A stretch of 64,000 bases of DNA, from contig NZ_CP029176.1 in the NCBI RefSeq assembly GCF_003352165.1, positions 2,542,001-2,606,000 of the forward strand, read 5' to 3'. The number at the start of each line of letters is the position of its first letter. Position 1 is the first letter of the stretch. Shown here piece by piece: positions 34,469-43,861 of the stretch. This stretch comes from Acidibrevibacterium fodinaquatile (GTDB lineage: Bacteria > Pseudomonadota > Alphaproteobacteria > Acetobacterales > Acetobacteraceae). The notes under the pieces were generated by a model. The model was not told the origin of the DNA. It made no database searches and saw only the letters and a list, made by a program, of their open reading frames with translations. A program made the translations under genes and the position numbers.

Positions 34469-35353
34469 GCCCGGCGCGAGACTCGCAAGAAAACCGGCGG
34501 CGAGCAGCACCAGGAACGCAAGCCCGATCGACCAGCGCAGAGAGTGGCGGAGCAGACGCAGCGCCTGCTCGCCATGGCCGCCTTGGAGCGCCGGCAACAG
34601 CAGCAGCCGGTTGCGCGCGGCCAACCCGAGCAGCAGCAGAAACAGCAGCGATTTCACCATCACGAGGCGCCCGTAAGACCCCGCCGTCAGCGCCGCCATA
34701 CTGCCGACCAAAACGCTCGCCTGCGCCAGCGCCGTCAGCGCGAGGACGGCAACGGCACTCATCGCGAGCGCGGAAAACCGCGCGACCGGTGGCGCCGCGG
34801 CGGCCGCGGACAGCCGCCCGAGAAGCAGCCCGAGCGGCCAGATCCCGCCGAGCCAGAGGGCGGTTGCCAGCATATGCAGGCTCGCAACCGCCCACAGCGC
34901 ACCGCCCCGCCAACCCGGCACCGCCGCGCCATGGAGCGAGCCCGCGGCCAGCACGAAAGCCAGTGCGAGCAGCGTCGCACCGAACACCCCCCCGCGCGCC
35001 CCGCGCCCGGCAAAGAGGGCAAGCGCCATCAGCCCCCCCTCCCCCACCAGCATCGCCCCGAAACGGCTGAAGCGGACGATATCGGGAACCGCGGCGAGAG
35101 CGTCACCGACGCTCGCCGCTCCGGCAATGACCGCCGCTTGCAGCACGAGCCGCGCTGCCGCCGCCAGCACGGCGAGCACCAGGCTCGCGCGGGCGAGGCC
35201 GGCGAGCCGTGCCGCCATGCCATCCCTAGCCGCGCCGTCCAGCGCCGCACCCGGCAGAACCGTCAGACGAAAGACGAAACTCCCGAACGCCGAGACCATG
35301 CCGCAGATTTGCGCGACCTGCGCCAGGGCGACCGCAGCTTCGGCCGGTGTCAT
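34355..35353 (-). CDS. copD: CopD-family copper resistance membrane protein
   Basis: CopD-type proteins are inner-membrane proteins that work with periplasmic CopC in copper uptake or handling. The 332-residue product has about eight hydrophobic helices and the conserved LHMLATALWLGGIWPLGLLLGRL stretch with a membrane His and Trp. The final 35 or so polar residues (after LAPGSARTL) lie beyond the usual CopD end and overlap antisense with the amidotransferase gene for 114 bases. It follows copC after 9 bases. Copper dependence is inferred from family and neighbours. Confidence 0.85.
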   Translation of the reverse strand: MTPAEAAVALAQVAQICGMVSAFGSFVFRLTVLPGAALDGAARDGMAARLAGLARASLVLAVLAAAARLVLQAAVIAGAASVGDALAAVPDIVRFSRFGAMLVGEGGLMALALFAGRGARGGVFGATLLALAFVLAAGSLHGAAVPGWRGGALWAVASLHMLATALWLGGIWPLGLLLGRLSAAAAAPPVARFSALAMSAVAVLALTALAQASVLVGSMAALTAGSYGRLVMVKSLLFLLLLGLAARNRLLLLPALQGGHGEQALRLLRHSLRWSIGLAFLVLLAAGFLASLAPGSARTLSAGGGERGEEAAACGIVAGAPLGMPLHTDRKA

Positions 35354-35362
35354 CGCCCTGCC

Positions 35363-35728
35363 TTAAGGCGCGAGAACGGTGAAACGGAAACTCCCCGACG
35401 TCTTATGCCCGTCATCGGCGGAAACCGCATGCCAATGGACAGTGTAGACACCCGGCGCGAGTGGCTTGAGGGCGATGCCAAACCGCGTGCCGTCCTTGTT
35501 TTCGGCGTGGAGTTCGCCCCTATCGACCCGCGTCCCCTGACTGTCCTCAACCGTGATGCCGGAAAAGTGCGCGGCGATTTCTTCGGTGAAATCGATCACC
35601 ACTTCTTTCGGTGCAGTTTTTACCGCGGCTTCATTCGCAGGCTCGCTCGCGCGGAGATAGGAATGGGCGAAAGCGGCGGGCGCGCCCAGCAAAAGCGAGA
35701 GGGCGAGGAGGATGAGTTTCTTGCTCAT
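35363..35728 (-). CDS. copC: CopC-family periplasmic copper-binding protein
   Basis: The 121-residue precursor has a signal peptide ending APAAFA, so that His22 becomes the mature N-terminus (HSYLRASEPA), as in CopC proteins whose first His binds Cu(II). A second conserved cluster, WHAVSADDGHKTSG, holds Asp and His ligands. The cupredoxin-like beta-barrel is normal length. It lies between an OprB-like porin gene and copD, all leftward. Confidence 0.93.
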   Translation of the reverse strand: MSKKLILLALSLLLGAPAAFAHSYLRASEPANEAAVKTAPKEVVIDFTEEIAAHFSGITVEDSQGTRVDRGELHAENKDGTRFGIALKPLAPGVYTVHWHAVSADDGHKTSGSFRFTVLAP

Positions 35729-35750
35729 CAGATGATTTCCTTTTGCGAGA

Positions 35751-37169
35751 TCAGTTTTTGCGGGCGAAAACCGGCAAGCCGAGAGAATCCGGTAACGCGA
35801 TCGCGAATTGCATGCCGAGCGTGGTCGAGTTGGCGAGACGCGGATTGGGAACGGCAAAGCCGATCTGATCGGGATTGATGATGTATTCGACGAAGGGCTG
35901 GAGGGAGACGCCGGCGCCGATCTGCCAGAGATAGTTCAGTTCGAAATCGGTTTCGCCTTTGTTGGTCCGGCCGGGATAGCCGCCGAGATTGGCAAGCAAG
36001 GTCTGATCCTCAACGAGGCGCTGGTTGAACACCTGATACACCACGAGGAAGTTCACCGAATCATGCGGATGCGAAGCGAACGGCCCCTGATCCGAGAGCC
36101 CGGCCTGGTAATATTGCCGGATTTCGGACTGGTTTGAGCCGAACATCGTGCCGCCAAACACGGTGAGACCGCGCCGGGTCTCTGAGAGATCCGGCCGCCA
36201 GATCATCTGCTGGAACATCGCATAGAGCGATTCCCGCCCCTGGTCCTGCCGCGCGGTGCCGCCGTAAATCGGCAACGGCAAGCCAGCGCCGTTGAACAGC
36301 GGATCGGGATAGGGGCTGTCATCGTAAAATCCGCCGATCGCGTAAACGCGCGGATAGGAATCGGTCGAGAAATCGGTTTTGTAGCCGAGCTCAACCGGAA
36401 CGAAGCTCCCACTCGCATGGCCGAGCCCCCAGTTATTGGTAAGGTTCGAGGCTTGGGTGTAGGCGTAGGGATCATCTTCATAGATGCCAGCACGGAGATA
36501 GGTCTCCGACGTCGGGTGAATCGAGATCCGCGCCCCCCAGGTCGAGGCGGGCGCGATCGCGGCGCTGTCGTTGACGAAAAACGCGGTAAAATTCGTACAC
36601 GCATTGGTGAAAACGAAATCGCAAGCGACGGGCAAAGAGTTAAAATCAAATACTGGCGACTGGCGACCGATCAGCAACAAGACATGATCGTTGAATAGCG
36701 ACTGGTCCCAGTCGAATTCCTGGAATTGCATCACTTCGTTCGGCCCGAAGGTCTGCGGCGTCAGCGTGTTTGAGCCGCTGAACTTGCCGTAATAGCCGCC
36801 GACCCGATCATCGACGACGATGTGCATTGCCGCTCCCGGAATGCCGGCGATGCGGGCCATGTCGAGATCGACCTCGACCTCGAAATCATTGTCGAAAACC
36901 GAACCTTGCTTGGCTCCGCCGGCGACATTGCTGGCGAGGATGCCGGTCTCGCCGCCATTGAGATAAATCCCGGCATTGGCCATCGCCTGACCGACGCCAC
37001 TCGACGGGCCGAAGGTACTGAAATCAAACAAATAGCCGCTTTGCCAGGCGGTATCGCCAGCCGCGGCGGGTGCGGTGGCGCTCTGGGCAAAAGCGGTGGC
37101 GAGCCCTGGCAGAAGCCAGAGCAAGGCGGCGGCGAACGGGGCCGCACGCGACGGACGCAAGGGGGGCAT
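35751..37169 (-). CDS. OprB-like outer-membrane porin
   Basis: The 472-residue precursor has a signal peptide (FAAALLWLLPGLATAFA) and a C-terminal beta-barrel with many alternating aromatic strands (VPVELGYKTDFS, FELNYLWQIGAGVSLQPFVEYI). IPGAAMHIVVDDRVGG and the GLTVFGGTMFGSNQS segment match carbohydrate-selective OprB porins. The Met at 37169 precedes the signal peptide. The position between the DUF2946 gene and copCD makes a role in passage of copper or a copper-chelating solute possible, though the family usually passes sugars. Confidence 0.85.
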   Translation of the reverse strand: MPPLRPSRAAPFAAALLWLLPGLATAFAQSATAPAAAGDTAWQSGYLFDFSTFGPSSGVGQAMANAGIYLNGGETGILASNVAGGAKQGSVFDNDFEVEVDLDMARIAGIPGAAMHIVVDDRVGGYYGKFSGSNTLTPQTFGPNEVMQFQEFDWDQSLFNDHVLLLIGRQSPVFDFNSLPVACDFVFTNACTNFTAFFVNDSAAIAPASTWGARISIHPTSETYLRAGIYEDDPYAYTQASNLTNNWGLGHASGSFVPVELGYKTDFSTDSYPRVYAIGGFYDDSPYPDPLFNGAGLPLPIYGGTARQDQGRESLYAMFQQMIWRPDLSETRRGLTVFGGTMFGSNQSEIRQYYQAGLSDQGPFASHPHDSVNFLVVYQVFNQRLVEDQTLLANLGGYPGRTNKGETDFELNYLWQIGAGVSLQPFVEYIINPDQIGFAVPNPRLANSTTLGMQFAIALPDSLGLPVFARKN

Positions 37170-37241
37170 GAGCGTGATCTTTCCTGAAACGAGTGCAAAA
37201 ACCCGCCGCCGGCAAAGCCGGGACGGGGCGAGCAACTCAGA

Positions 37242-37643
37242 TCAGGCGGGCGGGCCGCGCGGCCAGGCGCCGGCGAGGACGAGAGCGGGCGGCGCGCGCG
37301 CCGGCGGCGACACGTTGCCACGGCGCTGCCAGGCGAGCGAAGGTCCGGGAAGCGCCGGCGAGGCGGCTGGCCCGGCGAGCAAACTCGCCTCGGCGAAAGC
37401 CTGACAGAGCGGGCAGGTATCGCAATCCGTGCCGTGATGGGGTGCGGTCGGCGCGGTGCCGCCATCGCCGACATGGCAGATGACATTCTGCGCGCCGAGA
37501 AGGACACGCATCGCCTCCACCTGCATCAGATCGGCGAATGCGATCTGGCCGATGACCGCCCAAACCGCCGCGATCAGGCCAACGCGTCGCCCGAGGCTTG
37601 AAAATCGATGGCCAGAACCAGGTTTGGCGGATTTTCGGTGCAT
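37242..37643 (-). CDS. DUF2946-like small cysteine/histidine protein of the copper cluster
   Basis: The 133-residue protein has one N-terminal hydrophobic segment (VGLIAAVWAVIGQIAFA), then a metal-binding-like block: NVICHVGDGG, PHHGTDCDTCPLCQ. Such His/Cys patterns are seen in DUF2946 proteins encoded beside copper genes. The C-terminus is Pro/Ala-rich. The ATG at 37643 was chosen; an in-frame TTG at 37682 is possible. It appears to be the first gene of DUF2946-porin-copC-copD. Confidence 0.65.
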   Translation of the reverse strand: MHRKSAKPGSGHRFSSLGRRVGLIAAVWAVIGQIAFADLMQVEAMRVLLGAQNVICHVGDGGTAPTAPHHGTDCDTCPLCQAFAEASLLAGPAASPALPGPSLAWQRRGNVSPPARAPPALVLAGAWPRGPPA

Positions 37644-37745
37644 TTGCGCGAAAACCCTAACGAGGATGCCAATCTCGGTCAATCGGCTTGCGTGATCGCC
37701 GGCTTTCGCCGATCATGAAACCGTCTCGGACAATAGGGAGATAGC

Positions 37746-38750
37746 ATGCATCGCCGCGCAGCACTCGGGCTGATCGGTCTCGCCGGCCTGGGCGCCGCCC
37801 TGCGCCCGGCGTTCGCGCAGATGCACCAGAAAACCCTGGTCATGATCGCCGACATGGTCGCAACCCCCTGGTCCGATCTGATGGCGAAAGGCTTGCGCCA
37901 GGGCGGCCAGAGCTATTTCCTCAACACCAGCCTGATCGGCCCCGAAAGCCCCGAGCCGTCGCGCCAAGCGGCGCTGATGCAACGCCTGATCGACGGCAAG
38001 GACGCGCCCGTTGACGCCATCGCCTTGATGCCGCTCGCGACCGCAGAACTCGCCCCACTCGTTCAGGCGGCGCGTGATGCCGGGATCCTGGTCATCACCT
38101 TGCAGGGCGAGGCGATCGCGACGCGGAGTTGGGATATCGAGCCGGTCGATCCCGCCGCCTTCGGGGTGCGACAGATGCAAGCGCTGGCACACGAAATGGG
38201 TGGGCGGGGCAAATACGCTGTCTATGTCGGCACACTCGCAATGCCCTCGCACCGGCTCTGGGCAGACGCCGCCATCGCCCATCAGAAAGCCAATTTCCCG
38301 GCGATGGCTTTGGCCGCGCCGCGCTTTCCTGATGGTCTCGAGCGCGCCGCCGCGAGCCGCATCACCGCAGACGTAATCGAGGCCTTCCCCGATCTCGGCG
38401 GGATTCTGGCCTTTGGCGAAAATGGCGCCGTTGGCGCGGGAAAAATCGTCGCCGCGCGCGGGCTTGCGCAGCAGATCGCGGTCGTCGGCATGGCGCTGCC
38501 CTCGCAAGCGCGCGAACTCATCATGGCTGGCGCGATCCGGCGCGCTTTCTGCTGGAATCCGCTCGAGGTCGGTAACGCCATCGCCGCGGTTTGCGGCATG
38601 ATTTTCACCGGGCACGGCCTCCACACCGGCGTTGAGATCCCCGGCCTCGGCCTTGCCGATATCAACCTCGCGCATCACCTGATCCACGCCGACCGGGTGA
38701 TCGAAATCGATCGGGAGAGCTTGCCCGGGCTGATCGCGGCGGGGCTTTAA
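37746..38750 (+). CDS. Orphan sugar-type ABC transporter substrate-binding protein
   Basis: The 334-residue precursor has a signal with an RR pair (MHRRAALGLIGLAGLGAALRP), which may be Tat- or Sec-dependent, and a type I periplasmic binding-protein fold. Matching features are VDAIALMPLATAELAPLVQAARDAGI, GILVITLQGE and a late PDLGGILAFGENGAVGAGKIVAARGL. These resemble RbsB, RhaS and LsrB proteins. GGGAGATAG precedes the ATG. No ATPase or permease gene is adjacent, so the ligand is unknown and transport or sensing by a distant partner is assumed. Confidence 0.8.
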   Translation: MHRRAALGLIGLAGLGAALRPAFAQMHQKTLVMIADMVATPWSDLMAKGLRQGGQSYFLNTSLIGPESPEPSRQAALMQRLIDGKDAPVDAIALMPLATAELAPLVQAARDAGILVITLQGEAIATRSWDIEPVDPAAFGVRQMQALAHEMGGRGKYAVYVGTLAMPSHRLWADAAIAHQKANFPAMALAAPRFPDGLERAAASRITADVIEAFPDLGGILAFGENGAVGAGKIVAARGLAQQIAVVGMALPSQARELIMAGAIRRAFCWNPLEVGNAIAAVCGMIFTGHGLHTGVEIPGLGLADINLAHHLIHADRVIEIDRESLPGLIAAGL

Positions 38751-38783
38751 GGATACCCGATCGCGCCGGGCCCGCGCTCCGTC

Positions 38784-39836
38784 TTACGCCTCCGCCAGCC
38801 GCGCCGCTTGATCCTCGGCGGCGAGCGCGTCGATGATCTCGTCCAACTCACCGGCCATGATCCGATCGATTTTATGCAGCGTGAGATTGATGCGATGGTC
38901 GGTGACGCGGCCTTGCGGAAAATTATAGGTGCGGATGCGCTCGCTGCGATCGCCGGTGCCGACCTGGGCGCGGCGATCGGCGGCGCGGGTCGCGTGCGCT
39001 TGCGCGCGCTGCTGCTCGTAAAGCCGGGCGCGGAGGATTTTCATCGCCTTGGCGCGGTTCTTGTGCTGGCTTTTTTCATCCTGCATCGCGACCACGATGC
39101 CGCTCGGCAAATGGGTGATGCGGACGGCGCTTTCGGTTTTGTTGACGTGTTGGCCGCCGGCGCCGGAAGCGCGATAGACATCGATGCGAAGATCGGCCTC
39201 GTTGAGCGCGACATCGACCTCTTCCGCCTCGGGCAGCACGGCGACGGTGATGGTCGAGGTATGGATGCGCCCCTGGTTCTCGGTCGCCGGCACGCGCTGG
39301 ACGCGATGGACGCCGGATTCGTATTTCAGGCGCGCAAACACCGAGCGGCCGGTGATCTCGGCGATCCCTTCGCGAAGACCGCCGAGTTCAGTCGTGCTGT
39401 AATCAAGAATCTCGAAGCGCCAGCCTCGCCCTTCGGCATAGCGCTGATAGGTGGTGAAAAGCTCGGCGGCAAACAGCGCCGCCTCGTCACCGCCGGCGGC
39501 GGGGCGGATTTCGAGGATGGCGGCGCGCTCGTCAGCTTCGTCGCGCGGCAGCAGCGCGATCTGGATTTCGCGCAGAAGGCGCGGGATGCGGGCGCGCAGT
39601 TCGGCGAGTTCAGCCTCGGCAAGGGCGGCGAGTTCGGGATCGGCGCGCAACGCCTCGGCCTCCTCGGCCTGCCGTTCGGCATCGCGCAGCTCAATGATGC
39701 GCGCAACCAGCGGTTCCAGCTCGGCGAGTTCCTTGGACGCACGGCCGAATTCTTCGCCTGCGAGTCCGGCACTCAGCGCCGCGCGCAGCTCGTCGGCCCG
39801 CGCCTCGATGCGGTCAAGTTTTGGATCGAGGGTCAA
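38784..39836 (-). CDS. prfA: Peptide chain release factor 1
   Basis: RF1 ends translation at UAA and UAG. The 350-residue protein has the catalytic GGQ loop in [20 protein letters not shown] and the RF1-type stop-codon tripeptide in [14 protein letters not shown] (PAT, against SPF in RF2). The C-terminal [18 protein letters not shown] is typical. The ATG overlaps the hisS stop (ATGA). prmC, which methylates the GGQ glutamine and often follows prfA, is not next to it. Confidence 0.97.
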   Translation of the reverse strand: MTLDPKLDRIEARADELRAALSAGLAGEEFGRASKELAELEPLVARIIELRDAERQAEEAEALRADPELAALAEAELAELRARIPRLLREIQIALLPRDEADERAAILEIRPAAGGDEAALFAAELFTTYQRYAEGRGWRFEILDYSTTELGGLREGIAEITGRSVFARLKYESGVHRVQRVPATENQGRIHTSTITVAVLPEAEEVDVALNEADLRIDVYRASGAGGQHVNKTESAVRITHLPSGIVVAMQDEKSQHKNRAKAMKILRARLYEQQRAQAHATRAADRRAQVGTGDRSERIRTYNFPQGRVTDHRINLTLHKIDRIMAGELDEIIDALAAEDQAARLAEA

Positions 39837-41113
39837 GCGCCGCCTGCGAGCAGTTTTTTCACCTGGGTGACGACGTCTTCGATCTCGTCATGCGTGGTTT
39901 GCTCGCGCCGGCGAAGATCGCGGACGACGATTGCCCCCTGCGCAACTTCCTCACTGCCGAGAATGACCGCGACATGAACATCAGCGTCGGCAGCTCGCTT
40001 CAACGCGCGCTTGAGGGACCAGTAGGAATAGTCGACAGCAATGTTGTCACGACGCAATCTCTCCGTGATTTTCAAGGCAAGCCTTGAGCTTTCGGACAAC
40101 GGGCCTTCGGTATTGAGCGGTGAAATGACGGAAACATGCCGTGGCGGTTTGGGTATTCTCTCTTCATGGAGCAGCATCGCTAACCGCTCAATTCCTGCCG
40201 CGAAGCCGACCCCGCCGCTCATGCCGCCGCCGAGCTGGTTCAGCAGATCCTGATAGCGGCCGCCCGCAAGGACGGTGCCTTGGGCGCCGAGACGCACGGT
40301 CACGAACTCGAAAGCGGTATGGCTATAGTAGTCGAGACCACGCACGATGCGCGGATTTTCGATAAAGGCGACGTCGCACTCCGACAAAGCGACTTTGACG
40401 TTGTCATAGTATTCCCGTGCGTAGCCGGTGAGATAATCCGTAATTTTCGGCGCTTGCGCAACGATCGCCTGATCGACCGGATCTTTGCTATCGAGGATAC
40501 GGAGCGGATTTTTTTCCAGACGTATCCGGCTATCGTCGGAAAGCCTGTGAGCAAAATCACGCATATACGTGATCAACGCAGCACGATGTGCCCGCCGGCT
40601 CTCATCATCGCCGAGTGTGTTGATCTCGAGCCGCACGTCATCGGCAATCCCGAGGGCTCGCAGAATATCATAGCCGCAGGCGATCACTTCGGCATCAGCG
40701 ATCGCATGGGTCGGCCCTAACAATTCCACGCCGATCTGATGAAACTGGCGAAACCGCCCCTTCTGTGGCCGCTCATAGCGGAACATCGGCCCGGCATAGA
40801 AGACGCGCTGCGGCAGGGTCTGGGTCAGGCCGTTCGAGGCCAGCGCCCGGCACACCCCGGCGGTGCCCTCGGGGCGAAGGGTAAGAGAATCGCCGCCGCG
40901 ATCGGGAAACGTGTACATCTCCTTGGTGACGACGTCGGAGGTCTCACCGAGGGTGCGGGCGAAGACCTCGGTTTTCTCGAAAATCGGCGTCGCCCACTCC
41001 TCGAACCCGTAACGCGCGGCAACCTCGCGCGCGGTATCCGTCACGAACCGGTGCCGGCGCTGTTCTTCCCCGATCAGATCATGGGTGCCGCGCGGCGGCT
41101 GGACGGGCGGCAT
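39833..41113 (-). CDS. hisS: Histidyl-tRNA synthetase
   Basis: HisS (426 residues) is a class II synthetase charging tRNA-His. It shows [11 protein letters not shown], motif 2 ([20 protein letters not shown]), the HisA motif [14 protein letters not shown] and the motif 3 region [18 protein letters not shown], then the anticodon-binding domain. It is translationally coupled to prfA and starts immediately after the ispG stop. Bases about 39,980-40,760 (roughly residues 118-378) are near 50-55% GC in sampled lines, while the flanking ispG, prfA and the 5' part of hisS are about 63-68%. The coding frame is intact. Confidence 0.96.
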   Translation of the reverse strand: MPPVQPPRGTHDLIGEEQRRHRFVTDTAREVAARYGFEEWATPIFEKTEVFARTLGETSDVVTKEMYTFPDRGGDSLTLRPEGTAGVCRALASNGLTQTLPQRVFYAGPMFRYERPQKGRFRQFHQIGVELLGPTHAIADAEVIACGYDILRALGIADDVRLEINTLGDDESRRAHRAALITYMRDFAHRLSDDSRIRLEKNPLRILDSKDPVDQAIVAQAPKITDYLTGYAREYYDNVKVALSECDVAFIENPRIVRGLDYYSHTAFEFVTVRLGAQGTVLAGGRYQDLLNQLGGGMSGGVGFAAGIERLAMLLHEERIPKPPRHVSVISPLNTEGPLSESSRLALKITERLRRDNIAVDYSYWSLKRALKRAADADVHVAVILGSEEVAQGAIVVRDLRRREQTTHDEIEDVVTQVKKLLAGGA

Positions 41114-42229
41114 TTATTCCGCCGCCTGCTTCGGCGCTTGCGCCAGTTCGGCGGCCTTGGCTTCGACCAGATCGACGATGTGATCGATCATGCCCTCGGC
41201 GGCGATGGTGTGGTCGGTCTTGCCGGCGTGATAGACCATGTGCCGGCCATTGCCGCCGCCGGTGACGCCGAGATCGGTCATCAGCGCTTCCCCCGGCCCG
41301 TTGACGACGCAGCCGATGATCGAAAGCGTGAGCGGGGTTTCGATATGGGCAAGGCGCTCCTCGAGCTTCGCCACCGTCTCGATGACGTTGAACCCTTGGC
41401 GAGCGCAGGAGGGGCACGAGATCACCCGCACGCCGCGATGGCGCAGCCCCAGCGATTTCAGGATTTCCCAGCCGACCAGCACCTCTTCTTCGGGCTCAGC
41501 CGAGAGCGAGACGCGGACGGTATCGCCGATCCCGGCCCAGAGCAGGCTTCCGAGCCCGATCGCCGATTTTACCGTCCCGGTGCGGCGCCCGCCGGCCTCG
41601 GTGATGCCGATATGGAGCGGATGGTCGCAGATTTCGGCGAGCTGCTGATAGGCGGCGACGGCAAGAAAGACGTCAGAAGCTTTGACGCTGATCTTGAACT
41701 CGTGGAAATCGTGGTCCTCGAGAATTTTCGCGTGTTCGAGCGCGCTTTCCACCAGCGCCTCGGGGTTGGGCTCGCCGTATTTCTCGAGCAGATGGCGCTC
41801 CAGCGAGCCGGCATTGACGCCGATCCGCATCGAGCAGCCATGATCGCGCGCCGCCTTGATCACGTCCCGCACCCGCTCGGCGCTGCCGATATTGCCGGGA
41901 TTGATGCGGAGACACGCGGCACCCGCTTGCGCCGCCTCGATGGCGCGCTTGTAGTGGAAATGGATATCGGCGACGATCGGCACCGAGACGGCACGCACGA
42001 TGGCGGCCAGCGCCGCCGTGCTTTCGGCGTCGGGGCAGGAGACCCGCACGATATCGACGCCGGCGCGCTCGGCGCGCTGGATTTGCGCGACGGTCGCCGC
42101 GACATCGGTGGTCGGCGTGTTGGTCATGGTCTGGACGCTGATCGGCGCGTCACCGCCGACCGCGACCGGGCCGACATGGATCTGGCGCGAACGGCGGCGG
42201 GTGATTTGCTGATAGGCTCGATAGCTCAT
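41114..42229 (-). CDS. ispG: 4-hydroxy-3-methylbut-2-enyl diphosphate synthase
   Basis: IspG (GcpE) carries out the penultimate MEP-pathway step, reducing MEcPP to HMBPP with a [4Fe-4S] cluster. The 371-residue protein has the TIM-barrel start ([19 protein letters not shown]), [13 protein letters not shown] and the cluster-binding C-terminal part: [13 protein letters not shown] and [12 protein letters not shown]. The Met at 42229 begins the family core; the ORF upstream is non-conserved. Its stop abuts the hisS start with no gap. Confidence 0.96.
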   Translation of the reverse strand: MSYRAYQQITRRRSRQIHVGPVAVGGDAPISVQTMTNTPTTDVAATVAQIQRAERAGVDIVRVSCPDAESTAALAAIVRAVSVPIVADIHFHYKRAIEAAQAGAACLRINPGNIGSAERVRDVIKAARDHGCSMRIGVNAGSLERHLLEKYGEPNPEALVESALEHAKILEDHDFHEFKISVKASDVFLAVAAYQQLAEICDHPLHIGITEAGGRRTGTVKSAIGLGSLLWAGIGDTVRVSLSAEPEEEVLVGWEILKSLGLRHRGVRVISCPSCARQGFNVIETVAKLEERLAHIETPLTLSIIGCVVNGPGEALMTDLGVTGGGNGRHMVYHAGKTDHTIAAEGMIDHIVDLVEAKAAELAQAPKQAAE

Positions 42230-42305
42230 CGCGGGGCTCCGGTTCTGTCGTCGCGCGCCGTCTCCGCCCTGCGGCGGGCGCGGCGCCCGAACTGGGATAT
42301 GGCCG

Positions 42306-43481
42306 TTATTGCGCCGGGCTGGAAGAGTGCGCGCCGGAATTCGCCGCCGCCGGCGCGCCGTCCGACACCGGCGCCACACCGAGCGGAACATCCCGCCGCA
42401 CCTTACCTGCCGCGCCCAAAGGCGGCGCCGGCCTGCCATCGACGACGATTTCGGTGCCGCCGGCATTGCCGGTGGTAAGCAGCAATTGCGGCGCGCCCTC
42501 GGGCTGGTTCGGCACCGGCCAGGTCTCGCCGCTGTGGAGGATGCGGCTCAGAAGGACGTGGCCCTTACGATCACGCACCTCAACCCAGGAATCGGCACGG
42601 GCCCGAACGAGAATATGAGTGTCCTCCGCCGCGGCCATCGGTGTCCCGCCCGCGACACTGGCCGGCGCGGCGGGCGCTGTCACGGCCGGCGCGCCTGCCG
42701 CCGCCGTGTCCTCGGCGACCGGCGCATTATTGGTGGGCGCGGCATCGGGCGCTGCCGCCATCCGCGCAGGCGGCGCGGGCGTTGGCGGCGCGGGTGCGAT
42801 CGCGGGCGCCGGCGTGGCGGCGCTCACCGGCGGGGCGGGTGAGGCGGCCGCTGCCGTCCCCGCGGATGTTCCCGCGGGCGGCGCCTGGGATGTCCCTTGA
42901 GACGCGCCTTGGGACGTCCCAAGGGACGTCATCGGAGGTTGGCTCGCGGCGATCTCCGGGGCGCCGGCCATCGCGGTTTTGCCGCCACTCGCCGTCGGCG
43001 GCGCCGGCGGCACCACCGCGGGCGTGATCAGCCGATCGGGGGCGGCAGCGATGGGTTCGGGCGCCGGCCGCTCGCCGGAAAGCCGGTACCACCCGACATA
43101 GGCACCGATCGCGATGACCGCGCCGAGCAGCACCACCGCGCCGGCCGGCACCCCGCGTTCGGGCACCGGGGCGGGGAATTGCAAATCGGTGTTGCGATGC
43201 TCGCCACCAAGTTCAGCGCGATAGCGCCGCGCCATCTCATCCGGATCGAGGCCGAGCAGCGTTGCGTAGCTGCGGACGAAACCGATCGCATAGGCCGGTG
43301 CCGGCAGGTCGGCAACGTGGCCGGTCTCGATCGCCCGCAAATGCGGCTCGCGAATGCGAAGTGTCGCCGCGACATCGGGTAGCGCCCAGCCCATGCGCTC
43401 ACGCGCCGCCGCCAAGCGCGACCCAACGCCGGGCGAAGAACGCTCCATCACGGTCATCGCGTCACTCTCGGGAAGGGTCAT
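42306..43481 (-). CDS. rodZ: RodZ-like helix-turn-helix membrane protein
   Basis: The 391-residue protein has an N-terminal Cro/xre-type HTH ([30 protein letters not shown]), one membrane helix ([20 protein letters not shown]) and a long Ala/Pro/Ser/Thr-rich periplasmic linker. A C-terminal DUF4115/RodZ-type beta domain ([32 protein letters not shown]) completes it. RodZ links MreB to the wall-elongation machinery. The linker includes [12 protein letters not shown], encoded by a run of near-palindromic GGGACGTCCC units. It heads the rodZ-ispG-hisS-prfA block. Confidence 0.82.
   Translation of the reverse strand: MTLPESDAMTVMERSSPGVGSRLAAARERMGWALPDVAATLRIREPHLRAIETGHVADLPAPAYAIGFVRSYATLLGLDPDEMARRYRAELGGEHRNTDLQFPAPVPERGVPAGAVVLLGAVIAIGAYVGWYRLSGERPAPEPIAAAPDRLITPAVVPPAPPTASGGKTAMAGAPEIAASQPPMTSLGTSQGASQGTSQAPPAGTSAGTAAAASPAPPVSAATPAPAIAPAPPTPAPPARMAAAPDAAPTNNAPVAEDTAAAGAPAVTAPAAPASVAGGTPMAAAEDTHILVRARADSWVEVRDRKGHVLLSRILHSGETWPVPNQPEGAPQLLLTTGNAGGTEIVVDGRPAPPLGAAGKVRRDVPLGVAPVSDGAPAAANSGAHSSSPAQ
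42907..42924. repeat. 18-bp perfect palindrome inside the rodZ linker
   Basis: CCTTGGGACGTCCCAAGG is self-complementary over all 18 bases. It is flanked by further GGGATGTCCC and GGGACGTC copies between 42888 and 42930. It encodes the Thr-Ser-Gln repeats of the linker, so it may be simple repeat expansion; a DNA-binding site inside the gene cannot be excluded. Confidence 0.6.
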
Positions 43482-43556
43482 CGCGCGATCTCCGCCCCGC
43501 CTCCCATCTCACGATCTCTCTGCACGCACCTCAAAAGCCTCACCTTTCCATTGGGC

Positions 43557-43826
43557 CTAACCTTCCCTCTGGCTCCGAGCCGGCAGCCCCCCGTCACGGG
43601 CGGCCGAACCCTCTCGCGGCGGTGGCGCGATCGCCGGCGGTCCGGCGGCGCTCGCCGGTCTATCACCGGGCCGCAAAAACGCGCCAACCAGGGTTTCATC
43701 ACTCATAACCATGATCGACGACAGCATCATGCCGCAATTGCTCTCTGGCGTCGAATCAATCATGCGTTGCAGATCATCGCCGATTTCCGCCCAAGCACGC
43801 CGGATCCGGCTATCGCCCAGCCGCAT
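43557..43826 (-). CDS. Possible small protein between ptsP and rodZ
   Basis: An 89-residue ORF with ATG start lies in the same direction as its neighbours, 35 bases after the ptsP stop. Its first 55 residues (for example WAEIGDDLQRMIDSTPES and MVMSDETLVGAF) look protein-like; the rest is Ala/Pro/Arg-rich low-complexity sequence. A GGCGGGG stretch could serve as ribosome-binding site. Third-position GC is lower than in the neighbours. I do not recognise it. If it is not a gene, 43482-43861 is a 380-base intergenic region with no other feature that I can see. Confidence 0.4.
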   Translation of the reverse strand: MRLGDSRIRRAWAEIGDDLQRMIDSTPESNCGMMLSSIMVMSDETLVGAFLRPGDRPASAAGPPAIAPPPREGSAARDGGLPARSQREG

Positions 43827-43861
43827 TGCCCCGCCACATCGCCGATCAGTCAGATCACCGA

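Noticed and set aside
43062-43392. Start of the rodZ-like gene as a stand-alone transcription factor
   Set aside because: The HTH continues in frame into a membrane helix and a C-terminal RodZ-type domain, so it is one protein.
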